In this document: piece after piece, positions 28,394-38,030 of the stretch
Numbering within the stretch: position 1 is the first letter of the stretch
Layout: every line of letters begins with the position of its first letter
DNA from: Nitrosomonas sp.
GTDB lineage: Bacteria > Pseudomonadota > Gammaproteobacteria > Burkholderiales > Nitrosomonadaceae
Assembly: GCF_021731985.1 (NCBI RefSeq)
Contig: NZ_JAKFWH010000084.1
Span: 1-54,649 of the forward strand
Direction of reading: 5' to 3'
DNA length: 54,649 nucleotides
Notes under the pieces: generated by a model
What the model was told of the DNA's origin: nothing
Database searches by the model: none
Seen by the model: the letters and a program-made list of their open reading frames with translations, nothing else
Made by a program: the position numbers and the translations under genes

Positions 28394-29728
28394 ATGCTAT
28401 ATTCACTACTTAGCAGTACACAAAGGATTCTAGCTCAAAACTCATCAAAACTAACAAAAAAAACAATTCGCTGGCTGGTGGCTTTATCCAGCATACCACT
28501 ATTCGGTATAGTCACTGCGTTTGGAATTGCACCCAACACGCGTTCATTTGAAGAAATTCAAGTAGAAGAAGTAGTCCTAGATCTGTCTATTCCAGATGTT
28601 CTCTCCGAGACTCAAACCAACCACACTTTCTGGCGCCAGGAAAACATCCGGCGTGGCGATACCATTGCAGCGATTTTAAGTCGGCTCGAAGTCAGTAATC
28701 AGGACTCGACTGAATTTTTACAGGCGGCACGGGGAAGCCGTGCGATGCGTCAACTGAAACCAGGTAAAACCATCTATGCGCAGACTACGGCCGATGGCGA
28801 GTTATTGACACTGCGCTATTTCTTTGGTAACGAAGAACTGTTTTTGATGGAAAAAACAGATGATGCATTCAAAATGACTGAGCAATCGATTGAGCTCGAT
28901 ACTCAGATTCATATGAAATCCGGTGTAATCAACCGTTCTCTGTTTGCCGCGACCGATAACGCGGGTATACCCAACAATATTGCCATGCAGCTGACTGAAA
29001 TATTCGCATCGGAAATCGATTTTTATCGGGACTTGCGTCAGGGTGATCGCTTTACAGTCGTCTATGAAACATTCTCGAATGATAACGGTAAACGCGCTAA
29101 AACCGGCCGTGTATTAGCAGTTGAGTTCATCAATAAGGGAAAATCGCATCAAGCAATCTACTTCAAATCATCTAACGGTGCCGATGGCTATTACACGCCT
29201 GAAGGAGAAAGTTTACGCAAGGCATTTTTGCTTTCGCCACTCACTTTCTCGCGTGTCAGCTCGGGTTTCACGAATGCACGTTTTCATCCAATCCTTAAGG
29301 AATGGCGAGCGCATAAGGGCATTGATTATGCCGCACCGACGGGAACTCCTGTAAGAGCAACGGCAAATGGGATCATTTCATTCTCCGGATCACAAAAAGG
29401 GTACGGAAATTTAGTTGTTCTCAAGCATAATGGTAAGTATGAATCAGCGTATGGCCATTTGTCCCGCTTTGCGAGTGGAATGGGCAAAGGCAAACGGATT
29501 AGCCAGGGAGATGTCATTGGTTATGTTGGTTCGACCGGTATGGCAACCGGGCCGCATTTGCATTATGAATTGCGTGTTGACGGTGTGCAGCGTGATCCGG
29601 CAAAAGTTGTTCTGCCAACCGCCCCACCGATTACTAAGCGTGATTTGAATACTTTCCAGAAGGAAACTCACTCGCTGGTTGCGCGTTTAAACATTATGCG
29701 TAACATCCAACTCGCGTCGTTAGAATAA
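28394..29728 (+). CDS. M23-family zinc metallopeptidase, peptidoglycan endopeptidase
   Basis: 444 residues, start preceded by GGAGGT. One N-terminal membrane segment (about 24-48) anchors it, with the bulk in the periplasm. A LysM/OapA-like region (RRGDTIAAILSRLEV) precedes a linker domain and the C-terminal M23 catalytic core. Zinc ligands are readable: H307 and D311 in HKGIDYAAPTGTPV, and H388/H390 in GPHLHYEL. It probably cuts peptide cross-links in murein during growth or division. It lies upstream of anmK, a cell-wall recycling gene, so the two may be linked functionally. Confidence 0.92.
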   Translation: MLYSLLSSTQRILAQNSSKLTKKTIRWLVALSSIPLFGIVTAFGIAPNTRSFEEIQVEEVVLDLSIPDVLSETQTNHTFWRQENIRRGDTIAAILSRLEVSNQDSTEFLQAARGSRAMRQLKPGKTIYAQTTADGELLTLRYFFGNEELFLMEKTDDAFKMTEQSIELDTQIHMKSGVINRSLFAATDNAGIPNNIAMQLTEIFASEIDFYRDLRQGDRFTVVYETFSNDNGKRAKTGRVLAVEFINKGKSHQAIYFKSSNGADGYYTPEGESLRKAFLLSPLTFSRVSSGFTNARFHPILKEWRAHKGIDYAAPTGTPVRATANGIISFSGSQKGYGNLVVLKHNGKYESAYGHLSRFASGMGKGKRISQGDVIGYVGSTGMATGPHLHYELRVDGVQRDPAKVVLPTAPPITKRDLNTFQKETHSLVARLNIMRNIQLASLE

Positions 29729-29854
29729 TTGGGTATACCGTGTAAATTGGTGGTTCTCTAACAGAGAGCCCCAATTGCATTGATGGCAATCAGTATGAGA
29801 CATTTTCCAAAGTACTGAAGGATAGTTGAAATCAGTTCGCTCTATATAGGCATC

Positions 29855-30928
29855 ATGTCGGGCACAAGTTTGGATGGTGTTGATGCCGTTCTGGTTGATT
29901 TCTGTAGTGCCAAACCTGTTTTACTGCAAACTTTCTTTTGTCCCTATCATGATGAATTGCGTGAGCAATTATTGTCATTACATCAACCCGGTCATGATGA
30001 ACTCAATCGTGCCGCAATTCTCAGTAACCAACTATCCCGTCTTTATGCACAAGCTACTGCGGGTTTGCTGGAGAACGCTGGTATCGCACCCCAACAGATT
30101 GTCGCAATCGGATGCCACGGGCAGACGGTTAGACACTGCCCTGAAGTAGAAAAAAATTATACGATTCAGCTTGTCAATGCAGCTATGTTGGCTGAATTGA
30201 GTCAGATAACAGTGGTCGCAGATTTCAGAAGTCGTGACATAGCTGCTGGCGGCCAGGGTGCTCCTTTGGTTCCGGCGTTTCACGAAGCTATTTTCAAGCA
30301 TTCAGAGCGCCATCGCGTTATCGTCAATATTGGCGGTATCGCCAATATAACCAATCTTGATCCCTATCATCCAATCATTGGCTTCGATTGCGGCCCAGGA
30401 AACCTCCTAATGGATGCCTGGTGTTTGCGCCATACCGGAAAAACATATGACAGCAACGGACAATGGGCAGCTACAGGCCGGATCATTCCTGCTTTGCTGC
30501 AGGCATTTTTGTCGGATGATTTTTTCTTGCGTCGGCCTCCAAAAAGTACAGGAAGAGATTTGTTTAATGTCCAATGGCTGGAAGAAAAATTAATAGGTAA
30601 TGAAACGCCGGAAGATGTGCAAGCCACATTACTGCAGTTAACAGCTCTAACAATTGCCAGATCAATACTTGAGTACTGTTCGACTGCTGAAGAAGTCTAT
30701 ATATGTGGTGGCGGCGCACATAATACTTTACTGATGGATCGTTTGATCGATGTTATTCCAGGAAAGGCAGTGGCACTGACCGATAAATTGGGTGTGGCGG
30801 CAGATTGGGTAGAAGCTTTTGCGTTTGCCTGGCTGGCACAGCAAACGATATTGGGTAAAACTGGAAATCTGGCCGCTGTAACCGGCGCGAAAGGAGACAG
30901 GATTCTGGGAGCGATTTATCCTGCCTGA
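29855..30928 (+). CDS. anmK: Anhydro-N-acetylmuramic acid kinase
   Basis: 357 residues from the ATG at 29855. The sequence starts MSGTSLDGVDAVLVDF and contains GCHGQTVRH, ADFRSRDIAAGGQGAPLVPAFHE and NIGGIANIT, all typical. The enzyme phosphorylates and opens anhydro-MurNAc during murein recycling. The start is odd. The expected residues YIGI just before MSG are encoded in frame but have no start codon of their own. The good ribosome site (GAAGGA) leads to a TTG at 29826 whose frame (MKSV) would join this gene only if one T were added near 29837. That suggests a 1-base deletion or a sequence error. Confidence 0.92.
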   Translation: MSGTSLDGVDAVLVDFCSAKPVLLQTFFCPYHDELREQLLSLHQPGHDELNRAAILSNQLSRLYAQATAGLLENAGIAPQQIVAIGCHGQTVRHCPEVEKNYTIQLVNAAMLAELSQITVVADFRSRDIAAGGQGAPLVPAFHEAIFKHSERHRVIVNIGGIANITNLDPYHPIIGFDCGPGNLLMDAWCLRHTGKTYDSNGQWAATGRIIPALLQAFLSDDFFLRRPPKSTGRDLFNVQWLEEKLIGNETPEDVQATLLQLTALTIARSILEYCSTAEEVYICGGGAHNTLLMDRLIDVIPGKAVALTDKLGVAADWVEAFAFAWLAQQTILGKTGNLAAVTGAKGDRILGAIYPA

Positions 30929-30953
30929 AATTATCCGTATTAATGCAGGCGGC

Positions 30954-31298
30954 TCATACGGAGAACGATGATCCGCAACCGCAAGTACTGGTAGCACCGG
31001 GATTCTTGATGATAAATTGAGCGCCTTGTATGTTTTCTTGATAATCAATTTCGGCGCCGATCAGATACTGGAAACTCATTGGATCAACCAGCAGTTTTAC
31101 ACCGTTTTTTTCCATTATGGTGTCATCTTCATTGATCAGTTCATCAAAAGTAAAACCATATTGAAAACCAGAACAGCCGCCGCCACTGATAAAAACTCTG
31201 AGATTAAGATTATTGTTTCCTTCTTCTTCAATGAGTTGTTTAACTTTAAAAGCAGCATTTTCAGTAAACAAGAGAGGCGTGTTAGTTTCAGTGTTCAT
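30954..31298 (-). CDS. erpA: Iron-sulfur cluster insertion protein ErpA
   Basis: 114 residues from the second ATG (31298), which has AGGA at the right distance; an ATG 18 bases upstream does not. A-type carrier with the three cluster cysteines in [11 protein letters not shown] and the C-terminal CGCGSSF. It delivers Fe-S clusters to target proteins, including those of isoprenoid synthesis and respiration. It follows the bactofilin gene and is convergent with anmK. Confidence 0.95.
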   Translation of the reverse strand: MNTETNTPLLFTENAAFKVKQLIEEEGNNNLNLRVFISGGGCSGFQYGFTFDELINEDDTIMEKNGVKLLVDPMSFQYLIGAEIDYQENIQGAQFIIKNPGATSTCGCGSSFSV

Positions 31299-31378
31299 AG
31301 TAGTTCCTACAGTCATAGTTTCATAGTTGTTCTTATTTACAGGTTTTTAAAATGCCAAATAGTTCATCGCATATTTCA

Positions 31379-31840
31379 TTATACCGCATCATTTTCAGTG
31401 GAGGCGGGTTGCTTTTCTGTTGCGGATGGTAATAATGTTATCATTTTCTCGGGCTGTTGCGCATTCTCAGCGTCCGGTCTGTTCTGGTGGATCATTTTTC
31501 CTTCAACGCAGGCACCCAGTTGGATTTCTAAAGAACCGTACTGAACATCGCCATATACCTTCGCTTTCTCTTGTAACTCCAGATACTCTTGTGCCTGTAT
31601 AGGGCCGGTTACTGTGCCATTGATAACGACATTGGCAACTTTTATTTTGCCTTTTATGCTGCCTTCAGTACTGAGTACCAGTGTGCTGTGTTCATCATCG
31701 GTTGCCGTGACATCACCGGAAATATGTCCATCAATTCGCAGGCCGCCCGTGAAATTAATATCTCCTGTGATATGCGTGTTTGCGCCGATCAAGGTATCGA
31801 TATGGGGGTGAAGTGGTTTTTTCTTTTTTCTACCGAACAT
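31379..31840 (-). CDS. Bactofilin (polymer-forming cytoskeletal protein)
   Basis: 153 residues. A short N-terminal tail with KKKKPLHPH, then the repetitive beta-helical bactofilin core (HITGDINFTGGLRIDGHISGDV, and GSIKGKIKVANVVINGTVTGPI), and a low-complexity C-terminal tail. Bactofilins polymerise at the membrane and localise cell-wall enzymes. It lies 12 bases after the DUF6776 gene and before erpA, a layout seen in betaproteobacteria. The neighbouring M23 peptidase and anmK fit a wall-related neighbourhood. Confidence 0.93.
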   Translation of the reverse strand: MFGRKKKKPLHPHIDTLIGANTHITGDINFTGGLRIDGHISGDVTATDDEHSTLVLSTEGSIKGKIKVANVVINGTVTGPIQAQEYLELQEKAKVYGDVQYGSLEIQLGACVEGKMIHQNRPDAENAQQPEKMITLLPSATEKQPASTENDAV

Positions 31841-31852
31841 GTTTCTTCTCCT

Positions 31853-32587
31853 TCACAATGCCGGTTGCACAGTTTCGGTTAATATGGCCTTGTTGTCATT
31901 ATTTTTATAAATTTGCACTTGCAAGTTTTCTACGATGGTATCAGGGGGTACATTGAAGCTTTCTTCCAGTCTATGAAAAAACTTGAAATTGACGGGAAAA
32001 TCTTTCGTAGCGTTTTTGTTGGTGAGCGGTATGATTTTACTTTGATTGTTTTGCAACAGCTTAACCTGGAATCTTAAGTTTCCCTTGAAATCATTAGGCC
32101 TTTCTCCGCCTTGGATGAGTGTCAGCGCATAGCGATACTTACCGGGAGTCTGTGTTTCTTTCAAACTAAATTGATAAATTGAAAGGCCGTTTTTTGTATT
32201 GCTGGCTATGAGATGCTGGAAAAATACCTGTTTCTCCATCAAGTGGTCATTCTCGTTAGCAAGTGATTTTACTTGTTCAGCAAGATTCTCATTGGCGGTG
32301 TTGCTGATTTGTAATTGCTGTATCAAATCACCAATCTGGTTGCATAATTTTTGTTTTTTTGTTTGTCTGCAAGTTCCTGGATCATAGGAGTACGCAAATT
32401 TTTCTTGATCCATGCCATCTTGCGTATTCACTGATTGCCTGCCGGCTTCGTACATACCCCAGGACAGCAGAGTTAATAATGAGCAGAAAATAACAGCTGC
32501 AGTTAGAAGAAATTGCCATGATAGGTGAGGGCGCACGACAACGCGAGGAGACAGAATCTTTGGTTTTTTCTGGAAAAACTTGTACAC
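31853..32587 (-). CDS. DUF6776-like membrane protein with coiled coil
   Basis: 244 residues. A single transmembrane helix lies at about 26-47, preceded by a basic cytoplasmic stretch. A coiled-coil segment follows at about 85-120 (LIQQLQISNTANENLAEQVKSLANENDHLMEK), then a beta-rich periplasmic part. This is the layout of DUF6776, often found upstream of bactofilin. No enzymatic motif. It may tether the bactofilin polymer to the membrane; that role is inferred from the gene pairing. Confidence 0.75.
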   Translation of the reverse strand: MYKFFQKKPKILSPRVVVRPHLSWQFLLTAAVIFCSLLTLLSWGMYEAGRQSVNTQDGMDQEKFAYSYDPGTCRQTKKQKLCNQIGDLIQQLQISNTANENLAEQVKSLANENDHLMEKQVFFQHLIASNTKNGLSIYQFSLKETQTPGKYRYALTLIQGGERPNDFKGNLRFQVKLLQNNQSKIIPLTNKNATKDFPVNFKFFHRLEESFNVPPDTIVENLQVQIYKNNDNKAILTETVQPAL

Positions 32588-32783
32588 CTGCTTTGTCGCT
32601 CTATAAATGGATATTCAATTTATCTGCACAGGATGTCTGGTTTAGTCATGCCTAATTGGTGCTGGATAAACCGGTGGGCTTTAAGTCGTGACTGCAGATG
32701 ATCATAATAATATATCCTGTATTGATGAAGACTCTTCGGCTGCAACTATAATCAGGTTTTTATTCATCAGAAATAATCGCGCC

Positions 32784-33812
32784 TCACGGTAAAAGTGGTA
32801 TCTGGTTGATACCGAGCGTTTCAGGTAGACCGAACATAATATTCATGTTTTGTATTGCTTGTCCTGCCGCGCCTTTTACCAGATTGTCAGTTACTGATAG
32901 TATCACGACCGTGTCGCTGTTCTGTGGTTGATGCACGGCGATACGGCAAATATTCGAACCACGTACCGAGCGGGTTTCCGGATGCTTGCCTGCGGGTAAC
33001 ACATCGACAAAAGCTTCATTCTGATAGCGTTTCTCGTAAAGTGCCTGTAAATCTGTTTGACTGGTTAATTGGGCGTAAAGTGTCGCGTGGATACCGCGTA
33101 TCATCGGCACCAGATGCGGAACAAATGTCAGACCGACCGGCCGCTTGGCCACATTGGAAAGACCTTGTTTAATCTCGGGGAGATGCCGGTGTCCTGGGAC
33201 GCCATAAGCCTTAAAATTGTCGGATGCTTCAGCATGCAGCGTATGCACTTCGGCTTTCCGGCCTGCACCGGAAACGCCCGATTTTACATCGGCAATGAGG
33301 TGATCCATATCAATGATTCCCGCTTCTATCAGCGGCAAAAAGCCAAGTTGTACCGCCGTTGGATAGCAGCCCGGATTGGCGATCAGGCGTGCATTCTTGA
33401 CTTGCTCACGGTTAATTTCCGGTAAACCGTATACCGCCTCAGCGACCAAATCAGGGCAGGCATGCTGCATGCCGTACCATTTTTCCCATTCAGCAACATT
33501 TTTGATGCGGAAATCAGCGGCCAGGTCGATGATCTTAACGCCTGCTTTCAGCAGGGATTCGGCTTGCTGCATTGCGATACCATTCGGTGTGGCAAAGAAT
33601 ACCAGGTCACATTTATTCAGTTTGGCTTCGGTTGGGTCGCTGAATTTGAGATCAATATGTCCTCTCAGATTAGTAAATAGTTCGGCGACACTCATGCCAG
33701 CTTCACTGCGTGAAGTAATTGCTTTGATTTTGACTTTTGGGTGTTGTGCCAGTAAACGCAATAATTCCACGCCTGTGTAACCTGTCCCACCAACAATACC
33801 TACATTAACCAT
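32784..33812 (-). CDS. argC: N-acetyl-gamma-glutamyl-phosphate reductase
   Basis: 342 residues. N-terminal Rossmann motif [17 protein letters not shown], catalytic Cys in [12 protein letters not shown], and the substrate region GHRHLPEI. It reduces N-acetylglutamyl phosphate to the semialdehyde in arginine synthesis, using NADPH. It follows rpsI after a terminator, the usual betaproteobacterial order. Length and motifs are normal. Confidence 0.96.
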   Translation of the reverse strand: MVNVGIVGGTGYTGVELLRLLAQHPKVKIKAITSRSEAGMSVAELFTNLRGHIDLKFSDPTEAKLNKCDLVFFATPNGIAMQQAESLLKAGVKIIDLAADFRIKNVAEWEKWYGMQHACPDLVAEAVYGLPEINREQVKNARLIANPGCYPTAVQLGFLPLIEAGIIDMDHLIADVKSGVSGAGRKAEVHTLHAEASDNFKAYGVPGHRHLPEIKQGLSNVAKRPVGLTFVPHLVPMIRGIHATLYAQLTSQTDLQALYEKRYQNEAFVDVLPAGKHPETRSVRGSNICRIAVHQPQNSDTVVILSVTDNLVKGAAGQAIQNMNIMFGLPETLGINQIPLLP

Positions 33813-33868
33813 TGTGACTCCTGTTGTCCTTTTCTAAGGGTGTATGCCTATTTGCAAAATCTAAAATA

Positions 33869-33898
33869 AAAAAGCCGCCTGACAAGAGGCGGCTTTTT
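33869..33898 (-). terminator. Rho-independent terminator of rplM-rpsI
   Basis: A 12-bp stem, AAAAAGCCGCCT (33869-33880) with AGGCGGCTTTTT (33887-33898), around the loop GACAAG. On the minus strand it ends in a run of Ts, 23 bases after the rpsI stop, so it ends the ribosomal transcript before argC. Confidence 0.9.
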
Positions 33899-33920
33899 AT
33901 ATTCAAACAAGAATAAAGAA

Positions 33921-34313
33921 TTATCGTTTGGAGAATTGCTTGCGTCGCCGCGCCTTACGCAAGCCAACTTTTTTCCTCTCAACTTCCCGTGCATCACGGG
34001 TAACCAAACCAGCTTTGCTTAATACAGGCTTCAGTGTCGCATCATAATTAATCAATGCACGTGTGATGCCATGACGTACCGCGCCTGCCTGGCCTGATTC
34101 ACCACCACCATGAATGTTTACCATGATATCAAATGAGGTGGTGTTATTTGTTAACTCAAGTGGCTGTCTTACAATCATGCGACCGGTCTTTCGTGAAAAG
34201 AAATCATCAATTGGTTTGTTATTAATGATGATTTCACCTTTACCGGGCTTGATAAAAACACGTGCGACAGCACTTTTGCGCCGACCGGTTCCATAATTAT
34301 ATTGAGTGGTCAT
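33921..34313 (-). CDS. rpsI: 30S ribosomal protein S9
   Basis: 130 residues, normal length. Starts [24 protein letters not shown] and ends with the conserved basic tail [12 protein letters not shown] that reaches the ribosomal P site. It follows rplM by 3 bases and is co-transcribed with it, ending at the terminator at 33869. Confidence 0.98.
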   Translation of the reverse strand: MTTQYNYGTGRRKSAVARVFIKPGKGEIIINNKPIDDFFSRKTGRMIVRQPLELTNNTTSFDIMVNIHGGGESGQAGAVRHGITRALINYDATLKPVLSKAGLVTRDAREVERKKVGLRKARRRKQFSKR

Positions 34314-34316
34314 AAA

Positions 34317-34751
34317 TTAAGCTCTAACTTCAAGTGGTTTAGGTTGCTGAGCGGCATGAGGATGTTCGTCACCCGCATATACTTTAAGTTTCTTTAACAT
34401 CGCATATCCCAGCGGTCCTTTAGGCAACATACCTTTAACCGCTTTTTCAAGGGGGCGGCCTGGAAAACGCGCATGCATTTTCCTAAAGTTAGTTTCATAT
34501 ATTCCACCTGGGTAACCGGTATGGCGATAATAGATTTTATCGTCCATTTTATTGCCGGTTACACGCAATTTATCGACATTGACAACGACGATATAATCAC
34601 CGGTATCAACATGCGGTGTAAAGATGGGTTTGTGTTTGCCACGTAAACGATGGGCAATTAACGAAGCAAGACGACCCAGTACTTTATCGGTCGCGTCAAT
34701 GACAAACCAGTCATGACTTACTTCGTGTGGCTTGGCTGAAAATGTTTTCAC
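34317..34751 (-). CDS. rplM: 50S ribosomal protein L13
   Basis: 144 residues. Contains [39 protein letters not shown] and RMHAR-type [13 protein letters not shown], all conserved in L13. First gene of the rplM-rpsI operon. A leader of about 200 bases lies between it and the divergent glnS. Confidence 0.98.
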   Translation of the reverse strand: MKTFSAKPHEVSHDWFVIDATDKVLGRLASLIAHRLRGKHKPIFTPHVDTGDYIVVVNVDKLRVTGNKMDDKIYYRHTGYPGGIYETNFRKMHARFPGRPLEKAVKGMLPKGPLGYAMLKKLKVYAGDEHPHAAQQPKPLEVRA

Positions 34752-34922
34752 GAAAACCTGTCCTGCTTATATCAAAAAGAGCCGGGAATTCTATGTCAGA
34801 CACGGGTAAAAGTCAAATTTAGAACGAGTTATTTTATGCTGGGCTAAAGATAGGCTCCAAACTGAAGCGTGAAGCGGCGAGTAGTCTATTGTAAAGGTGG
34901 TGGCTTTTGCGTTAATCGCCGC

Positions 34923-34928
34923 TATAAT
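34923..34928 (+). promoter_or_regulatory. Possible -10 box upstream of glnS
   Basis: A perfect TATAAT lies about 120 bases upstream of the glnS start. No good -35 hexamer is present at 16-18 bases, so this is only a candidate. Confidence 0.25.
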
Positions 34929-35044
34929 CTGCCGGAAGACGCTCTGACGACATTTGAGCAATCAGTTCGAGCGAACTTCTGATAATTAGACACCATGTGT
35001 GGTATTTTACAGTAATATATCAATTACATGCCGAGAGACGAGCT

Positions 35045-36751
35045 TTGAAAGAGAAATCCGAAACTAATTTACCTATTGAGTCAGTATCTTCCAATTTTAT
35101 TCGTAATATTATTGATGAGGATAACCGTACCGGTAAATGGAATGGGCGCGTGGAAACACGATTCCCGCCCGAACCGAATGGCTATTTGCATATTGGCCAT
35201 GCCAAGAGTATCTGCCTTAATTTTGGTATCGCGCATGATTATGGTGGTGTGTGTCACTTGCGCTTTGACGACACCAATCCCGAGAAGGAAGCGCAAGAGT
35301 ATGTCGATTCGATTTGTGACAGTGTCTCCTGGCTTGGTTTTGATTGGGGCAAGCATCTTTACTATTCCTCGGATTATTTCGTTCAATTATACGAATTTGC
35401 CGAATATCTGATCAATCAAGGAAAAGCCTATGTTGAGGGCCTTACGGCGGAGGAAATTCGCGAGATGCGCGGCACGCTGACCAGCCCCGGTAAAAACAGT
35501 CCTTACCGGGATCGTCCGGTGGCAGAAAACCTGGACTTGTTCCGGCGCATGAAATCCGGCGAATTTCCGGACGGAAAGTATGTGCTGAGAGCCAAGATCG
35601 ACATGGCTTCTCCCAACATTAATATGCGCGATCCGGTGATTTACCGCATCCGCCATGTACATCATCAGCGCACCGGCAATCAATGGTGCATTTATCCGAT
35701 GTACGACTATACACACTGCATTTCCGACGCACTGGAAAAAATTACGCACTCCTTGTGCACATTGGAATTCGAAGATCACCGGCCGTTGTACGACTGGGTA
35801 TTGGATCAACTGGCCGACAAAGTGCCGTGCCATCCGCAACAAATCGAATTTGCCCGCCTCAATCTGACTTACACCGTTATGAGCAAACGCAAATTAATTG
35901 AACTGGTGGAAAGCAAACTGGTGGACGGCTGGGATGATCCTCGATTAAGCACACTGGCAGGCGTGCGCCGCCGCGGTTTCACGCCGCGTTCCATCCGGTT
36001 GTTTGCCGACCGCATCGGTATCAGCAAGGCGGATTCCTGGATTGATATGAGCATACTGGAAGACTGCTTGCGTGAAGATCTGAATGAATGCGCAGCGCGT
36101 CGCATTGCCGTACTCAAGCCGCTGAAACTGATCATCGACAACTATCCGGAAGATCAGCAAGAAGATTGCTTTGCGCCGAATCATCCGCAAAAACCGGAAT
36201 GGGGAAAGCGCACGATTCCTTTTTCCAAAACATTGTATATCGAACGTGATGATTTCATGGAAGTGCCAACGAAAGGTTATTTCCGCCTGTCTCCCGGTGC
36301 GGAAGTGCGGTTACGCTACGCTTTTATCGTTAAATGCGTGCAAGTCGATAAAAATGCGCAAGGTGAAATCGAGGTAATCCATTGTACTTACGACCCGGAT
36401 ACCAAGAGCGGAACTCCCGGATCGGAAGGCCGCAAAGTCAAAGGCAATATCCACTGGTTATCCGCTAAGCACGCGCAAGCGGCGGAAGTGCGCCTGTACG
36501 ACCGCCTGTTTTCTGACCCCTACCCGGACAGCGGTGACAAGGATTACAAAACATCGTTGAATCCCGGTTCAAAGGAAATCATCACCGCGTATGTGGAACA
36601 ATCGCTTTGTGATGCGCAGCCCGAACAAAGTTTTCAGTTTGAACGCAACGGCTATTTCATCGCCGATCACATCGATATGAAATCCGATCAGCCGGTATTT
36701 AATCGTGCCGTCACCTTGCGCGATTCGTGGGGGAAAGTCGCGGGTGCATAG
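35045..36751 (+). CDS. glnS: Glutaminyl-tRNA synthetase
   Basis: 568 residues from a TTG at 35045 ([19 protein letters not shown]); the frame is open to an ATG at 34997 that lacks a ribosome site. HIGH motif in [15 protein letters not shown] and second motif VMSKRKL (MSK variant). The C-terminal anticodon-binding domain is complete. It charges tRNA-Gln directly, so the organism need not rely on the amidotransferase route for glutamine. Its final codons overlap the start of the mntA-like gene. Confidence 0.95.
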   Translation: MKEKSETNLPIESVSSNFIRNIIDEDNRTGKWNGRVETRFPPEPNGYLHIGHAKSICLNFGIAHDYGGVCHLRFDDTNPEKEAQEYVDSICDSVSWLGFDWGKHLYYSSDYFVQLYEFAEYLINQGKAYVEGLTAEEIREMRGTLTSPGKNSPYRDRPVAENLDLFRRMKSGEFPDGKYVLRAKIDMASPNINMRDPVIYRIRHVHHQRTGNQWCIYPMYDYTHCISDALEKITHSLCTLEFEDHRPLYDWVLDQLADKVPCHPQQIEFARLNLTYTVMSKRKLIELVESKLVDGWDDPRLSTLAGVRRRGFTPRSIRLFADRIGISKADSWIDMSILEDCLREDLNECAARRIAVLKPLKLIIDNYPEDQQEDCFAPNHPQKPEWGKRTIPFSKTLYIERDDFMEVPTKGYFRLSPGAEVRLRYAFIVKCVQVDKNAQGEIEVIHCTYDPDTKSGTPGSEGRKVKGNIHWLSAKHAQAAEVRLYDRLFSDPYPDSGDKDYKTSLNPGSKEIITAYVEQSLCDAQPEQSFQFERNGYFIADHIDMKSDQPVFNRAVTLRDSWGKVAGA

Positions 36752-37121
36752 CCGATTAACTGCATTACTGTCGCAATATCCTGAAATCAAGCTGGCAATT
36801 TTGTTTGGCTCACAGGCGACAGGCAATGCGCGCCCGGACAGTGACGTCGATCTGGGCATATTGGCGCAAGCGCCGCTCACTGCAGATTTTAAACTGCAAC
36901 TGATACAAATCATCGGCGCTGAATTTGGCCGCCCGGTCGACATTGTTGATTTGTATCACGTACCTGAACCCATTACAGGGCAGGTATTTAAGGGAATCCG
37001 GCTGATTGGCGGTGATACCGCGTATGCCGAGCTGTTAACCCGGCATTTATTGAACGTCGCCGATTTTCTTCCGTTGCACCAAAGAATACTGACCGAGAGG
37101 CGTAATCGATGGATCAATTGA
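36744..37121 (+). CDS. mntA: MntA-like minimal nucleotidyltransferase antitoxin
   Basis: 125 residues from a GTG at 36744 that overlaps the last codons of glnS, with GGGGGAAAG at ribosome-site distance. It shows the MNT active site GSX10DXD: G22-S23 and D34/D36 in SDVDLGI, plus a third acidic strand in [11 protein letters not shown]. In type VII toxin-antitoxin pairs MntA transfers AMP to a tyrosine of the HEPN toxin and silences it. The hepT-like gene overlaps its 3' end by 13 bases. Confidence 0.87.
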   Translation: MHSRLTALLSQYPEIKLAILFGSQATGNARPDSDVDLGILAQAPLTADFKLQLIQIIGAEFGRPVDIVDLYHVPEPITGQVFKGIRLIGGDTAYAELLTRHLLNVADFLPLHQRILTERRNRWIN

Positions 37122-37525
37122 TTCTTGCAGAAAAGATTGAGTCGCTGCGGCGCTGCATTCAACGCATTGAAGATAAAAAACCGGATAATATCCATCTTCT
37201 GGTTCAGAGTCTGGATTTGCAAGACATATTGGTTATTAACCTCACTCGGGCTGTCCAGCTTTGTGTTGATATCGGCAGCCATATTATCAGCACGGCCAAT
37301 AAACCCTCTCCACAAACCATGGGCGAAGTTTTTACGACACTCAATGAACTAGGCATCATCACACCCGATACCTGTGAACAATTAAAAAAGGCGATTGGCT
37401 TTAGAAATATCGCCGTGCACAACTATGAAGCGATTAATTGGGAAATTGTTTATGCGATCTGCCAAGATACTTTGCAAGACTTTCGCCGATTTGCCCAGGA
37501 AATCAGCCGGTATGCTGCTTTATAG
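37109..37525 (+). CDS. hepT: HepT-like HEPN ribonuclease toxin
   Basis: 138 residues, all helical. The HEPN catalytic motif RX4HXY is intact: R99, H104, Y106 in RNIAVHNY. HepT toxins cut RNA (some act on tRNA) as dimers; the tyrosine of this motif is the residue adenylylated by MntA. The antitoxin gene lies directly upstream and overlaps it, giving a complete module. Start preceded by GAGAGG. Confidence 0.88.
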   Translation: MDQLILAEKIESLRRCIQRIEDKKPDNIHLLVQSLDLQDILVINLTRAVQLCVDIGSHIISTANKPSPQTMGEVFTTLNELGIITPDTCEQLKKAIGFRNIAVHNYEAINWEIVYAICQDTLQDFRRFAQEISRYAAL

Positions 37526-37602
37526 CAACGGCTAGCAAATAAGATGGCCGTATCTCCATGCCGGGGTATCATGCGGATAGCACACACTTAACGAGGAGCG
37601 CC

Positions 37603-37863
37603 ATGAAAAAACTGAAAAATGAAGCTGCTTTATTCAAGGAAGCCATGCTGGCCGGCGTGAAGTATGCGGAAGGGCGGGGCGTGGTTGAGTTTGAAGCAAC
37701 CGATTCGGCAAGTGAGAAACTGCTCTACATCTATCGTTTGCTGGTACACGATAAAGTCATGCAGCCCTTACCGGAAGACCAAGTCGCTGAGAAAACCATG
37801 CGGCATAAACTGGCGATGTGGTATGCCAAGCAACTGCCGAAGGATCATCCGTTATTGAAGTGA
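37603..37863 (+). CDS. DUF5062-like small protein
   Basis: 86 residues from ATG at 37603 with GAGGAG upstream; the open frame extends 45 bases further but without a site. Helical, charged: KNEAALFKEAMLAGVKYAEGRG, then LLYIYRLLVHDKVM. This resembles DUF5062, a small cytosolic family of unknown function. It follows hepT but has its own ribosome site, and a REP pair begins 9 bases after its stop. Confidence 0.65.
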   Translation: MKKLKNEAALFKEAMLAGVKYAEGRGVVEFEATDSASEKLLYIYRLLVHDKVMQPLPEDQVAEKTMRHKLAMWYAKQLPKDHPLLK

Positions 37864-37871
37864 TACGCAAT

Positions 37872-37979
37872 GTAGGGTGTCAATAAGCGAAGCGCATTGC
37901 ACCGGATTTTGCGCGTTGGGCGACAATCCGCACATACCTGAGAACTCCATTTCTTCGGTGTAATATAGATTGCGCCTAC
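37872..37979. repeat. Second paired GTAG-type REP element
   Basis: It begins with the same block as the copy at 24580, GTAG plus GGTGTCAAT...ATTGCACC (37872-37902). It ends, on the minus strand, with GTAG plus GCGCAAT...ATTACACC. The middle (about 37910-37950) differs in length from the first copy. The shared outer halves and inverted GTAG ends define a BIME-like unit. Confidence 0.68.
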
Positions 37980-38030
37980 GAGTACTAACGTTTAGGCTCA
38001 GAAATCGATAAGATTTTGTAGAATGAAAAA

